From contig NZ_CP031843.2 of NCBI RefSeq assembly GCF_003606325.2, forward strand, positions 992,001 through 1,056,000: DNA of 64,000 nt, read 5' to 3'. Positions within the stretch are counted from its first letter, which is position 1; the number at the start of each line of letters is the position of its first letter. The notes beneath the pieces are model-generated. The model was given only the letters and a program-made list of their open reading frames with translations, did not search any database and had not been told where the DNA came from. Of the stretch, positions 17,684-26,118 are shown piece by piece. The position numbers and the translations under genes were made by a program. The stretch comes from Bartonella kosoyi (lineage in GTDB: Bacteria; Pseudomonadota; Alphaproteobacteria; Rhizobiales; Rhizobiaceae).

Positions 17684-18214
17684 CTAAGCAGCTTTTAAAA
17701 CAGATTTTTCTAAAACCTGTTTTGCTTCTTCAATGAGTGTTTTATACTGTTCGCTTTCTTCTACCAATGTAAAGGCTTTAACAAGATGCATGTGGAGAGG
17801 ACCATAAATGTAAACAGCCTTTTTAGTTGGAGACATTTTATCCCAATCTTTTGGAAAATCAAAGCGTGTATCATGGTCATAATCAACAGATTGGCTTTTT
17901 AACTTTTTCTCACACTCAATAAAGTAACGACGAGCTTGTCTGCCTTTCTCATTGCGTTCAACCATTGAGAGTTCTTTCGCCATGTTTAGTGTGATATGAT
18001 ATTCTTTACTTATAACATTTTTACGTTTCTCATTTTTGAGAAACGTAAAACCATAATCTTGATTTTCCAAAAATCCATATTCTTTAATACGGCGTACAAT
18101 CCAATCTGCAAATTTAGAGTTAACTTCTAAGAACATATATAATTCACGTGCGTTAACAGTTTGCACAGTTTCTTGTCCAACAGCTTGTTCTGATATTTTA
18201 ATTAGAGTGTTCAT
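17684..18214 (-). CDS. AntA/AntB-family phage antirepressor
   Basis: 176 residues. The N-terminal AntA/AntB domain shows TVNARELYMFLEVNSKFADWIVRRI, the YGFLENQDYGF stretch, and ISKEYHITLNMAKELSMVERNEKGRQARRYFIECE. This domain marks phage proteins that inactivate the CI-type repressor or change host regulation. The C-terminal ~60 residues are less conserved. The next gene on this strand is separated by a 580-base non-coding stretch with strong potential secondary structure. A related truncated AntA protein is at 24218. Confidence 0.82.
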   Translation of the reverse strand: MNTLIKISEQAVGQETVQTVNARELYMFLEVNSKFADWIVRRIKEYGFLENQDYGFTFLKNEKRKNVISKEYHITLNMAKELSMVERNEKGRQARRYFIECEKKLKSQSVDYDHDTRFDFPKDWDKMSPTKKAVYIYGPLHMHLVKAFTLVEESEQYKTLIEEAKQVLEKSVLKAA

Positions 18215-18246
18215 CTTATTAGTCCTTTGTTTTATAAGTTAAAGTA

Positions 18247-18661
18247 TCCAGGGCTAAAACAACCGAACTAATACAGTCCTTCGTATCTTTAGGTTATCCT
18301 TGGACATACACACGAAGACCCTGGACAAAATTTTTTATGATGGGCAACAGATCTTTCGGGATACCGTTGAACCGATTAGTTACGAGGTGTTTTAAGCCTG
18401 CCAATCAGACTATCGCTGTTCACAGAAACTGTCAATTATTTTTTGAAAAATCCTAAAAGTAATGACACTCTAAAGAATGCCAGGCGCTAACAAACACGGC
18501 GATTAGTCCGTCGTTACACTTTTCCCATAAAGGTATTGTATAGTGTAACTACACCCGACAAGACCACTATATGCTACACGCATATAACGAGTCAAAACCT
18601 TCAATGTGCGGAGAAAAGATTGTATCGTAATCTATCCGCTAATCGCTTAAGTGTTTGTTAG
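18247..18661. ncRNA. Candidate structured RNA in prophage intergenic region
   Basis: No gene is readable between 18215 and 18795. Several long complementary segments are present. Domain 1: TCCAGGG 18247 pairs with CCCTGGA 18319, enclosing CTTCGT 18279 / ACGAAG 18312. Domain 2: closing helix CTAACAAACAC plus GCGATTAG (18487-18506) pairs with CTAATCGC plus GTGTTTGTTAG (18639-18661). Domain 2 encloses three consecutive hairpins: GTTACACT 18513 / AGTGTAAC 18542, TATATGC 18568 / GCATATA 18580, and GCGGA plus AGATT 18608 / AATCT plus TCCGC 18629. The strand is undetermined. This is inferred from pairing only; expression and family are unknown. Confidence 0.45.
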
Positions 18662-18795
18662 GCAACTTGATTCGACAATAGACACATTGTTGCAACGTTG
18701 TCAAGAAACTTCCAATAATTTGTTGATTTCATCAATCGATGTTAAGAAGATACAATACCGATTAACCAAAACAGTCTTATAAATCGGAGATTTTA

Positions 18796-19317
18796 CTATG
18801 GCTTTTTAGTACAAGACTGTAGTATGTAGATGGATATATTTATTAAACTGCGTGTACGAAACATAAGAAACAATACACAGCATAAAAAGTAGTACCAAAG
18901 CACAATGTCTAAATACCCAAATACGGTATCCAATGAAAAAGAAAACTGGTGTTCCACGTGCTTAGAAGTGACAGGCAAAGAAACAGCCTCTTCATAACTA
19001 TTTGGAAAAATTAAAACGACAAGTGCTAAAATTATTAGATTTAAAATTCGGTGCATATATTGTTGTAAATCACGTGTTAGGATCACCCAACCCGTTGTAT
19101 CATCATGTTTATATTTTGGATTATTTTGCAATTCAAAAGGAATATGAGAATTGCATAAAATTACAAAAATATTTGTTATTATTATCAAACCAAAAGAGGC
19201 AAATATCAAAATACTTTGAATAAAATAGGGATTTTTTTTGATATCTAAAAAGCATAAAAATATAAAAACTATAATGCCAAACAAGGCTCTTAGTTGCTTA
19301 TCTGTAAACATTTTCAT
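18796..19317 (-). CDS. Four-helix membrane protein of unknown function
   Basis: 173 residues from MKMFTDKQ at 19317, chosen because it overlaps the end of the preceding gene (ATGAAAATG inside its last codons). Hydrophobic segments are visible near residues 10-24, 32-53, 91-108 and 133-153, with a hydrophilic stretch (NPKYKHDDTTGW) in the middle. It is probably an inner-membrane protein coupled to the gene at 19298-19600. No family is recognised. Small membrane proteins in phage early regions sometimes act in superinfection exclusion, but nothing here shows that. Confidence 0.55.
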   Translation of the reverse strand: MKMFTDKQLRALFGIIVFIFLCFLDIKKNPYFIQSILIFASFGLIIITNIFVILCNSHIPFELQNNPKYKHDDTTGWVILTRDLQQYMHRILNLIILALVVLIFPNSYEEAVSLPVTSKHVEHQFSFSLDTVFGYLDIVLWYYFLCCVLFLMFRTRSLINISIYILQSCTKKP

Positions 19318-19600
19318 TTCCTGCGGTTTTCGATAGTTTTTTAATCTCTCTGTTGATGTCATCTATGAGAGGTTCGTAATTAAGAACGCTTTTTGGCAAA
19401 TTGCCACCATAAACCCATGCTTTTACTTGCGCTTTGGTGCTAAAATCTGCCTTTTCTGGTATGGTGTAATACTGACCACCGTCAAACTTTTCACACTCTC
19501 TTATGCCGTCTTCATATTCGTAGAGGTTGTAAAAATACTCTGCTGCTCCGTCTCCCCAAGGAACATACCCAACAGCCGTTGCGATAAACTTTTTTTGCAT
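19298..19600 (-). CDS. Hypothetical prophage protein (soluble)
   Basis: About 100 residues starting at MQKKFIATAVGY. The upstream in-frame start at 19645 is less likely because the family-like part begins here. The composition is acidic and aromatic-rich (GDGAAEYFYNLYEYEDGIRECEKFDGGQYY), followed by a Lys-rich tail. It overlaps the downstream membrane protein gene by 20 bases, so the two are likely co-translated. I do not recognise a domain. Confidence 0.5.
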   Translation of the reverse strand: MQKKFIATAVGYVPWGDGAAEYFYNLYEYEDGIRECEKFDGGQYYTIPEKADFSTKAQVKAWVYGGNLPKSVLNYEPLIDDINREIKKLSKTAGNENVYR

Positions 19601-19814
19601 GGGCTTTTTACGGTTTATTAAGGATAAATGTTTTAAAATGGGCATGTTTTAATCCTAACTTTACCTATGGGTTTATTTATCTCAAACTTGACCGTACAAG
19701 GCGTTTTGTATTGCGGATGTGGTTTTCATCATAAAATCTTTAAATCGCTTTGTACGGTACTTTTTTAGCTGTTTAAACCCATATATCTAATCTCAAAACC
19801 ATCAGCACTTTTCA

Positions 19815-20390
19815 CTATTTTGCTGTTCTATTAGGTGACGTTAAATACAATTTTACAACTGATGCTTCTGACAAAAGATCTGCTTTCAAATTTCTGCAAT
19901 AATCTGCAAGCTCTGCCCCTGTTGGCATAAAGGTTTTTGATAACCCCTTTGCTTCTCCACGTATAACGTCCTTAACAGCTCGTTTAAGAGCGTGCTCTGA
20001 AGCGTCTGCTAACGCTATGCTATAGTTCAAAGCGATAACATCAGAGTCTGTATTTGCCGGTATTTTGAGACCAGAAAGCAAATAAGCTGCCGCCCCGATA
20101 TGTTCAACTGTAACTTGCCGTGAAAGCAGTGTTTGTAAGCGGTTACAATCTTGCAAAGTTTGCACTTCTTCCTCCTGCGTCAACGGCTTTCCTCTCATAG
20201 AGATCCGAGGATACCAACTCCGGTCCACCCTCTTTGCAAGTTCTTTCAAATGAACTGATAGTCTCTGTATTTCTGCTGCATTCTGATCCGTAAGTATCGC
20301 CAGCATAGATTGCTGCTTTGAGGTCACTGAAGCTTTCTGCGAGGTTGCTGGAGAAGTTGTTTGCTGGTTGCTTATAGCGTTCATTCGCAT
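19815..20390 (-). CDS. Hypothetical phage early protein overlapping the replication-type gene
   Basis: 191 residues. The N-terminal ~30 residues are Ser/Thr/Gln-rich. A helical region follows (LAILTDQNAAEIQRLSVHLKELAKRVDRSW) and a Lys/Ala-rich domain ending in FMPTGAELADYCRNLKADLL. The first ~250 bases overlap the 3' end of the next gene upstream in another frame. The function is not recognised; the position suggests a role tied to phage replication. Confidence 0.5.
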   Translation of the reverse strand: MRMNAISNQQTTSPATSQKASVTSKQQSMLAILTDQNAAEIQRLSVHLKELAKRVDRSWYPRISMRGKPLTQEEEVQTLQDCNRLQTLLSRQVTVEHIGAAAYLLSGLKIPANTDSDVIALNYSIALADASEHALKRAVKDVIRGEAKGLSKTFMPTGAELADYCRNLKADLLSEASVVKLYLTSPNRTAK

Positions 20391-21324
20391 AGCGTTTTTC
20401 CCTTTCTAATTTTTCTCGTTTCTTGGCTAGCAATCCATATTCTTGGTGTGTAATCCACTTGTACCATGCCTTTTGCCAATCACTTTTTTTAGCATTTCGA
20501 TTTGGATTATTTTGCCAATGAAGTTTAAATCTTTCGAATTCTAATAACGCCTCATCATGCGTTAATCCTTTGTCGATTGCGTATTGCAAATTAGGTTCGA
20601 AATCATCAGGCAAAAAACACTCTCGATTAGCTTTTGACCGCTTGGCTTTTTTGGGAACGCTTGTCTGCTCGTGAATGGGTGGTTGGTTTTCTGATGATGT
20701 TTCGATTTGTTCTGATTGGCTTTCAACAGCATCAACCTCGATTGGTTCGTGAACCAAATCAGTTGTTTCTAAATTTTCAGAACCAATTTCTTTTTTTGCT
20801 AATACGATAGTATTAGTTTTTTTATTATATATGTTATTGTTATTGTTAATGGCATCATTAAGCATTGCTTGTGCATTGCTAAAATCCCCACAAGCATCAT
20901 GCTTAGCATCCTTAAGCATACCGTTAGCATCATGCTTAGCATTTTTAGCATCACTCATTGTTTTTGCTTTATGATGTTTTTCCCATTTTGCCTGTGCTGC
21001 CTTCTTTGCTCTCTCTGAAAATTTATTTATATTTTCATTTGAGTTATTGAGTTCTTCCTCAACATCTGAACTCCACAAACGACCATCTTCTAAAGAAATG
21101 ATGTGCCCAGATCTAAATAAGTAATTTAACGCCTTTTCAAATCTTTTTACTGAACAACAAGTAAAATGAGATAATATTCCTGCATCATTCAAAAGAGGCT
21201 CACGCGTGTGTAACATTCTTATCCGTAACTTCACATAAACATTGACTTCCATAGGTGGTAAATCAGAGAGTTTAAATAGCCACTGGTCTGTATTAAGTCT
21301 CGTCCAAGCCAATTTAGTTGACAT
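20143..21324 (-). CDS. Phage replication-type protein with DUF1376-like N-terminus
   Basis: 393 residues. The N-terminus (WTRLNTDQWLFKLSDLPPMEVNVYVKLRIRMLHTREPL) and the winged-helix-like FTCCSVKRFEKALNYLFRSGHI resemble DUF1376 phage replication proteins. The middle is low-complexity, with two near-repeats of an AKHDA-type motif and an Asn run. A C-terminal segment (FLPDDFEPNLQYAIDKGLTHDEALLEFERFKLHWQNNPNRNAKKSDWQKAWYKWI) resembles DnaT/helicase-loader-like phage proteins. It overlaps both neighbours, by 11 bases upstream and 248 bases downstream. A role in loading the host helicase is inferred. Confidence 0.65.
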   Translation of the reverse strand: MSTKLAWTRLNTDQWLFKLSDLPPMEVNVYVKLRIRMLHTREPLLNDAGILSHFTCCSVKRFEKALNYLFRSGHIISLEDGRLWSSDVEEELNNSNENINKFSERAKKAAQAKWEKHHKAKTMSDAKNAKHDANGMLKDAKHDACGDFSNAQAMLNDAINNNNNIYNKKTNTIVLAKKEIGSENLETTDLVHEPIEVDAVESQSEQIETSSENQPPIHEQTSVPKKAKRSKANRECFLPDDFEPNLQYAIDKGLTHDEALLEFERFKLHWQNNPNRNAKKSDWQKAWYKWITHQEYGLLAKKREKLEREKRYANERYKQPANNFSSNLAESFSDLKAAIYAGDTYGSECSRNTETISSFERTCKEGGPELVSSDLYERKAVDAGGRSANFARL

Positions 21325-21661
21325 ATTTTACCTCCTTTTCTTCATTATTATTAGAGGTAAAATTATCTAGCTCTTCACTGAAGTTATTAAGCTCTTCTTC
21401 AACACGCGTATTCCACAATCCGCCATCTATCTCAATAAGTTTATCATTTCTCATGAGATATTCGACAATCGTTGCAAATTTTTTCTGCGAACAATTGCAA
21501 GCGCGTGCAAGCGTTTGAAAGTCTGTTTTAATTGGTGCTTTTTTATCATACATGCGAACGAGAAGCGTCATATAAGCCCCCCTTTGCTCCAATGTCATTC
21601 CATCTGTACCACTTATCCAGTCATACAAATGGAATCTTATCCATGGCATACCATTAGACAT
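21314..21661 (-). CDS. DUF1376 family phage protein
   Basis: 115 residues with a clear DUF1376 signature: MPWIRFHLYDWISGTDGMTLEQRGAYMTLLVRMYDKKAPI, then ACNCSQKKFATIVEYLMRNDKLIEIDGGLWNTRVEEEL. The family is common in phage replication modules. It looks like a short paralogue of the N-terminus of the next gene, which shares the VEEELNN-type segment, and overlaps it by 11 bases. Confidence 0.75.
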   Translation of the reverse strand: MSNGMPWIRFHLYDWISGTDGMTLEQRGAYMTLLVRMYDKKAPIKTDFQTLARACNCSQKKFATIVEYLMRNDKLIEIDGGLWNTRVEEELNNFSEELDNFTSNNNEEKEVKYVN

Positions 21662-22130
21662 GTGTGCCCCCTTCTTTCTTTAAATATAAAATTGCTAAAG
21701 CATCTGCTTCATTATCATCTTCAGGCGCGTGCCCTTTTGCATACATCGCCTTAATCATTTCTACTTTTGAGGCGTTTCCTTTTCCTGTCGTTGCTTTCTT
21801 AATTGTGCTAACAGGAATGCCTTCATACGGTATCTGATGATGTTCACACCACGCCGTTAAGGTTGCTAACAAACCGCCATACACATGGGCTGCATCAGTA
21901 CCGATATGCCGGCGTACTTCTTCAAAATACACGGCATCAATGCCGCCTACTGCCTGCTTTATTTCTGATAGACATCTCTTAAAGCGTAAGTAACGCATAC
22001 CACCGCCTTCAAAACGACGTGGCTGGAAATTCATGACACCACTGACGATGTGACCATCAGCACCACAAATAGCCCAGCCAGTCTTGATACCTAGATCAAG
22101 ACAGAGAATGGTTCGCGTGTTATTGATCAT
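21654..22130 (-). CDS. RuvC-like Holliday junction resolvase (phage type)
   Basis: 158 residues with an RNase-H fold. The first catalytic Asp is in ILCLDLGIKTGWA, the next acidic motif in AVYFEEVRRH, and the last in PEDDNEADALAILYL. The VSTIKKATTGKGNASKVEMI segment is typical of RuvC-like phage endonucleases. It would resolve branched DNA during phage replication and recombination, complementing the ERF and YqaJ proteins further on. It overlaps the DUF1376 gene by 8 bases. Confidence 0.8.
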   Translation of the reverse strand: MINNTRTILCLDLGIKTGWAICGADGHIVSGVMNFQPRRFEGGGMRYLRFKRCLSEIKQAVGGIDAVYFEEVRRHIGTDAAHVYGGLLATLTAWCEHHQIPYEGIPVSTIKKATTGKGNASKVEMIKAMYAKGHAPEDDNEADALAILYLKKEGGTHV

Positions 22131-22210
22131 AATCCCCCCCTTAGGCTCTACGTATTTATATGCGTGCTGTGACAGAGCGCGTAATCATAAGTTTAAAAAA
22201 GTGGATTAAC

Positions 22211-22645
22211 TCAATTCAGACGCACACTACACGCATCATTTATTAATTTGATTTCTTCTTCTCTTTTTTTGATGAGGTCATCCCTTAAGAAGCCAAGATT
22301 ACTTTCGACTAAAGCTGTAAACAAAAGTAGCTCATTTAGGCGATGAAAAGATGACAAATCTTGAGAAAAATAATTATCAAACCAAGTTGTAAAAGCTTGC
22401 GTAAAGGCAGATGAAAACCATTGATTAAAATCATCGTATGGCAATAACGGAAAATAATTTCTATCATCACGCGCAAAAATATTTTGCAGTATATAGACAA
22501 GATAACCTGTTGATGAGGGATCTATGCAACTTTCACATGTCTGATTAGGCGAGCGAACACCATAATATATGTCTTCACGTCCAATCTTATTAACAAGATT
22601 AATCAACTTGACTTTACTTATAGTGATATGCGGGACATCTATCAT
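22211..22645 (-). CDS. Hypothetical prophage protein
   Basis: About 144 residues from MIDVPHITISK. A longer start at 22711 would overlap the Cro-like gene. Visible features are a CESC pair around residue 40 and an aromatic segment (FNQWFSSAFTQAFTTWFDNYF). The C-terminus is Lys/Glu-rich. It shows no recognised domain. It lies downstream of the Cro-type gene on the same strand and so is probably an early-lytic gene. Confidence 0.5.
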   Translation of the reverse strand: MIDVPHITISKVKLINLVNKIGREDIYYGVRSPNQTCESCIDPSSTGYLVYILQNIFARDDRNYFPLLPYDDFNQWFSSAFTQAFTTWFDNYFSQDLSSFHRLNELLLFTALVESNLGFLRDDLIKKREEEIKLINDACSVRLN

Positions 22646-22661
22646 CTCTGATCTTTCTTCT

Positions 22662-22916
22662 TTAAGCCTGTGAATTATGCTGTGGGTGTTTGTTGTTGTC
22701 TGTAGAAGCAATAGTAAAAGCAGGCATAGAACTGTTCTTTAATTGTTGTAGTTTCAGATAACTTTTTAATGATAATCCTTTGCCTTGTTCCCAACGACAA
22801 ACAGAAGCTTGCTTAACGCCTAAAAGGTCTGCTAATTCCTTTTGTGTTAGAGATAAACACTTTCGGATAGATTTAATCTTTAATTTTTCCTCTGTGCCCA
22901 TTTGAATTGAATCCAT
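22662..22916 (-). CDS. Cro/XRE-family transcriptional regulator
   Basis: About 84 residues from MDSIQMGTEEK at 22916. The longer start at 22937 would place the start codon inside the operator palindrome. The helix-turn-helix reads SLTQKELADLLGVKQASVCRWEQGKG. It is divergent from the CI-like gene at 23003, with the operator between them, which is the classical Cro/CI switch layout. The C-terminus is Asn/His/Gln-rich and probably disordered. Confidence 0.78.
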   Translation of the reverse strand: MDSIQMGTEEKLKIKSIRKCLSLTQKELADLLGVKQASVCRWEQGKGLSLKSYLKLQQLKNSSMPAFTIASTDNNKHPQHNSQA

Positions 22917-22928
22917 TATTTTTAACCA

Positions 22929-22944
22929 TATACGCAATTGTATA
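22929..22944. promoter_or_regulatory. Phage repressor operator, copy 1
   Basis: A 16-base near-palindrome, TATACG-CAAT-TGTATA, lies in the Cro/CI intergenic region. A close match occurs at 23702-23717. It is probably bound by the CI- and/or Cro-type proteins. Confidence 0.6.
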
Positions 22945-23002
22945 CAATTTATTTAAAAAAACAATAGATTTTTTTAAATTTAAAAATCATAAGTGATTAA
23001 TT

Positions 23003-23605
23003 ATGACAAAAAACATCATTGCTACATTGCAAGTATTGCAATCTGAATTTGGTCTCAGCCAACAAGATCTTGCAGAGAGATTAAATGTAACCCAAGCAAC
23101 CATATCAAGATGGTTGGGGAGCGAGTCAGATCCTAGAGGTTCACATAGAGATGCAATTCTAGAACTATATAAAAGCTTAAAGGGCTATAACCAAATTACT
23201 ACACTCGTTCCTATTATGGGGTATGTAGGAGCAGGACTAGAGATTGATACAGATGTTGAACAAATTCCAGAAGATGGGCTTGAGACAGTTGAAATACCAT
23301 TTGATTTACCTTTTGAAGCATTAGGTTTCATGGTTCGTGGAGATTCCATGTATCCTGTGTATAAAGATGGTGATTTAATTGTAGTTAAACATCTGCAAAC
23401 AAAGCCAGTAAGCGATTATTATGGTGATGAAGTTGTTGTTCTAACAGAAGATAATAGGCGATTCATCAAACAAATTACTCGTTCTCTAGAGGGCATTGTA
23501 CTTAAATCATGGAATGCAGACCCTATTAAAAATGCTAAGATAAAATGGGTTGGAGAAATAGTTGCAATACTACCACGTAAATCTTATCGTCCACTTATGA
23601 AATAA
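23003..23605 (+). CDS. CI-type repressor with S24 self-cleavage domain
   Basis: 200 residues. The N-terminal HTH reads GLSQQDLAERLNVTQATISRWLG. The peptidase S24 domain has a putative Ala-Gly cleavage site in GYVGAGLEI, the nucleophile Ser in MVRGDSMYPVYKDGD, and a Lys in NRRFIKQI matching the catalytic dyad. It should keep the prophage silent and self-cleave on RecA activation. It is divergent from the Cro-type gene. Confidence 0.88.
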   Translation: MTKNIIATLQVLQSEFGLSQQDLAERLNVTQATISRWLGSESDPRGSHRDAILELYKSLKGYNQITTLVPIMGYVGAGLEIDTDVEQIPEDGLETVEIPFDLPFEALGFMVRGDSMYPVYKDGDLIVVKHLQTKPVSDYYGDEVVVLTEDNRRFIKQITRSLEGIVLKSWNADPIKNAKIKWVGEIVAILPRKSYRPLMK

Positions 23606-23701
23606 TCCCTATAAAGCTTTTGATTCTATCATTCTAAAGACGATATTTATACAGAAATGCAAAAAAAGTGAAATATTTGTAATTTTTTTCTTGATTTAAT
23701 T

Positions 23702-23717
23702 TATACGTTTGCGTATA
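23702..23717. promoter_or_regulatory. Phage repressor operator, copy 2
   Basis: The sequence is TATACG-TTTG-CGTATA, a perfect 6-bp inverted repeat with a 4-base spacer. It matches the element at 22929 and sits ~55 bases upstream of the gene at 23773, so that operon is probably under repressor control. Confidence 0.6.
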
Positions 23718-23772
23718 AGTATTATATAAATTAACACAAGCAATTGCCAAGGGGCGTTAGGGAGGAGAAATT

Positions 23773-24153
23773 ATGGAAAAGCCAATTCTTATAAATTCTA
23801 ATGAAATTCTCTTAGTCATCTGCGAAGATGAAGATCAAAATCTCGCTAAATATGGACCTTTTTTCGAAGAAAAGGAAGTGATCAAATTTATCGACCACGT
23901 CGATAATGCGGTGGAAATTTTCCGTATCGAACCAACAAATAACCGGTGCGAAGATATCTCTGAAGATGCTGCTGAATTATACCTTAAAAAGTATGAAGAA
24001 GAGTGTTTTGAAGGAGGTATCACCCATGATTTTGTTCTACATAGTTCTGCATACGGTGTTTTTTTAGATGATATCAAACGGTGTGAATATGAAGATGAAA
24101 TGTACGGTACTTACGAACAACAGCACCGTTTGCGTCCTTGTGATGTGCTTTAA
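23773..24153 (+). CDS. Acidic hypothetical prophage protein
   Basis: 126 residues with a strong GGGAGGAG ribosome site. It is very acidic throughout (CEDEDQN, EDISEDAAELYLKKYEEECFEGG, CEYEDEMYG) with six Cys. It is the first gene rightward after the repressor and follows operator copy 2. The size and charge are like those of DNA-mimic or anti-host phage proteins, but no family is recognised. Confidence 0.55.
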   Translation: MEKPILINSNEILLVICEDEDQNLAKYGPFFEEKEVIKFIDHVDNAVEIFRIEPTNNRCEDISEDAAELYLKKYEEECFEGGITHDFVLHSSAYGVFLDDIKRCEYEDEMYGTYEQQHRLRPCDVL

Positions 24154-24217
24154 AAACTCTTAAGGGCGTTTGAAAAAGCGCCCCCTTTTCCCATCAATAA
24201 TTGATTAGAGTAAACTT

Positions 24218-24574
24218 ATGAACACACATGATAATGATAGTGAAGGATATCTCATACCTGAAAACGAGGCAGACAATAGTATTGGTTATGTCCAAATGGT
24301 CAATGCCCATGTCATGCATAGGTACTTAAATTTAAAACAAGATTTTAATACTTGGTTTAATGATTGTGTTGAAAAGCTTGATCTAAAAGAAGGTGTGGAT
24401 TTTGTTTTTACAAAACAAGAATGGAACAAAAAAAAGATTTGTCCAAAATCTGAAATAGAAACAGATAAAACTGATAATCATCACTTCAAAATTCACGCAG
24501 CAAAGAAAATCGCTCAAGCAGAGCGCCATAGAAACTATGGCAGAATATTATACCAAGACTTGTGTTTTTATTAA
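24218..24574 (+). CDS. AntA/AntB-family antirepressor, short
   Basis: 118 residues. The AntA pattern is visible: VNAHVMHRYLNLKQDFNTWFNDCVEKLDLKEGVDFVF, then HHFKIHAAKKIAQAERHRNYGR. Compared with the 176-residue paralogue at 17684 it lacks the C-terminal domain, and the EY-HITLNMAKELSM stretch is altered. It may be an AntA domain only, or a decayed copy. Confidence 0.65.
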   Translation: MNTHDNDSEGYLIPENEADNSIGYVQMVNAHVMHRYLNLKQDFNTWFNDCVEKLDLKEGVDFVFTKQEWNKKKICPKSEIETDKTDNHHFKIHAAKKIAQAERHRNYGRILYQDLCFY

Positions 24575-24646
24575 TTTAGGAAGTGATGATGCAGAATTTT
24601 ATTAGAACATATGAAAAAAAATACAAGCTTCTTAAAGGAGTCCATT

Positions 24647-25375
24647 ATGCATAATTTTGTCACAACGGCCAAAAGCAATTTTAATAACAAAACTGTTCAA
24701 ACTATGTCCAGTCGTGAAATTGCTGAACTATGTGGTAAGCAACATGCACACATTATGCGTGATATTAGGCAAATGTTAGGGGAATTATACCCTGAAGAGG
24801 GTCAATCCAAATTTGGATCCACCTATTTAGACAAACAAGGCAAGCCCCAAAACTGCTACCATCTCCCCAAACGTGAATGCCTCATCTTAGTTTCGGGTTA
24901 CAACATGGCATTACGTGCTAGGATTATAGACCGTTGGCAAGAATTGGAAAAGCAAGCAGTAACACCACAAATCGACTATTCAAGTCCAAAAGCTATGATT
25001 GGCTTTTTGAATTACCTCCAAGGGCAAATAGATCAAAAAGACAGCATTATTGAAGATTTAACACCAAAAGCCATGGCACTTGAAAGTTTACAGCGCCATG
25101 ATGGGCTCTTTGGTCTTACTGAAGCCGCGAAAATACTCGAGATGCAACCAAAACAATTCATTCAATTTTTACAGCAAAAAGGTTGGATTTACAGACGTGC
25201 AGCAGGGGGAAATTTACTCCCTTATCAAGACAAAATCCAAAAGCAACTGATGGATTGTCCAACCATCACACTTCAAACCGCCAGTGGAATAGAAAAAGTC
25301 ATTCCTTGCGCAAAAATCACAGCAAAAGGCATGGGGCTGTTGTCTCAAGAGCTTAAAAGACAAAGCATGCATTAA
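24647..25375 (+). CDS. Rha/Ant-type phage regulatory protein
   Basis: 242 residues from MHNFVTTAK, chosen for the AAAGGAG site; the longer start at 24611 has none. The N-terminal Rha domain contains [55 protein letters not shown]. The C-terminal KilA-C/ANT-like domain contains [38 protein letters not shown] and ends in [10 protein letters not shown]. By family knowledge such proteins antagonise phage repressors or regulate late functions. Confidence 0.85.
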   Translation: MHNFVTTAKSNFNNKTVQTMSSREIAELCGKQHAHIMRDIRQMLGELYPEEGQSKFGSTYLDKQGKPQNCYHLPKRECLILVSGYNMALRARIIDRWQELEKQAVTPQIDYSSPKAMIGFLNYLQGQIDQKDSIIEDLTPKAMALESLQRHDGLFGLTEAAKILEMQPKQFIQFLQQKGWIYRRAAGGNLLPYQDKIQKQLMDCPTITLQTASGIEKVIPCAKITAKGMGLLSQELKRQSMH

Positions 25376-25387
25376 GAGGAGGGCATT

Positions 25388-25705
25388 ATGATAAAAAAGA
25401 AATATAAACTCACTGATGAAACAATCAAAGTTGATGGAACAACGCTTTATCGCATACGCGCCTTAAAAGATTTTGATGATGTCAAAGAAGGCGACCTTGG
25501 AGGCTTTGTCGAGAGTGAATGGAATCTTAGCCATGATGATAATTGCTGGGTTGGAGGCAATGCTTGTGTTTATCAAAATGCATATATCTCTGAAAATGCC
25601 AAGGTTTATGATGATGCCGAAGTTTATAATAACGCAAAAGTTCGTGGTAATGCCATAGTAGCCGGAGATACAGCATTTTATGGAAGTGACGCTATTTTAA
25701 GGTAG
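25388..25705 (+). CDS. Hexapeptide-repeat (left-handed beta-helix) phage protein, paralogue 1
   Basis: 105 residues. A shared N-terminal module (KYKLTDETIKVDGTTLYRIRALKDF, GDLGGFVE, NLSHDDNCWVGGNA) is followed by hexapeptide repeats of the form NAKVYD-DAEVYN-NAKVRG-NAIVAG, which build a left-handed beta-helix. It is the first of three tandem paralogues and the shortest, with four to five coils. An AGAGGAGGGC ribosome site precedes the ATG. The function is unknown; a structural or sugar-binding role is possible. Confidence 0.7.
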   Translation: MIKKKYKLTDETIKVDGTTLYRIRALKDFDDVKEGDLGGFVESEWNLSHDDNCWVGGNACVYQNAYISENAKVYDDAEVYNNAKVRGNAIVAGDTAFYGSDAILR

Positions 25706-25716
25706 GGGGATAAATC

Positions 25717-26118
25717 ATGGAAAAGAAATACGAACTTACTGATGAGAAAGCTGAGTTTAAAGGGGTAACTCTTCACCGTATCCGCGCTTTAAGAGACTTT
25801 GGAGTTATTAAAAAAGGTAATTTAGGCGGCTTTATAGAAAATGAAAACAACCTATCGCATCATGGTAATTGCTGGGTAGGTGGTAATGCATTCGTCTTAT
25901 CTTGTGCTTGCGTTTACGATAATGCTCAAGTTTATGATGATGCTGAAGTTTATGGTAGTGCACGAATTAAACATAATGCACATGTTTACGGTTTTGCCGA
26001 AGTTTATGGAATGGCAACGGTTTCCGGTAATGCACGTATTTATGGTAACGCAAAAATTTATCGTGATGCGGATATTGATGGCGATAATATCATGTCCACT
26101 GGAGAAAAAGCATGGTGA
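25717..26118 (+). CDS. Hexapeptide-repeat phage protein, paralogue 2
   Basis: 133 residues with the same N-terminal module (LTDEKAEFKGVTLHRIRALRDFG, GNLGGFIENENNLSHHGNCWVGGNA) and a longer run of hexapeptide coils (NAQVYD, DAEVYG, SARIKH, NAHVYG, FAEVYG, MATVSG, NARIYG, NAKIYR, DADIDG). It starts 11 bases after paralogue 1 and overlaps paralogue 3 by 7 bases, so the three are co-transcribed. No function is assigned. Confidence 0.7.
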   Translation: MEKKYELTDEKAEFKGVTLHRIRALRDFGVIKKGNLGGFIENENNLSHHGNCWVGGNAFVLSCACVYDNAQVYDDAEVYGSARIKHNAHVYGFAEVYGMATVSGNARIYGNAKIYRDADIDGDNIMSTGEKAW

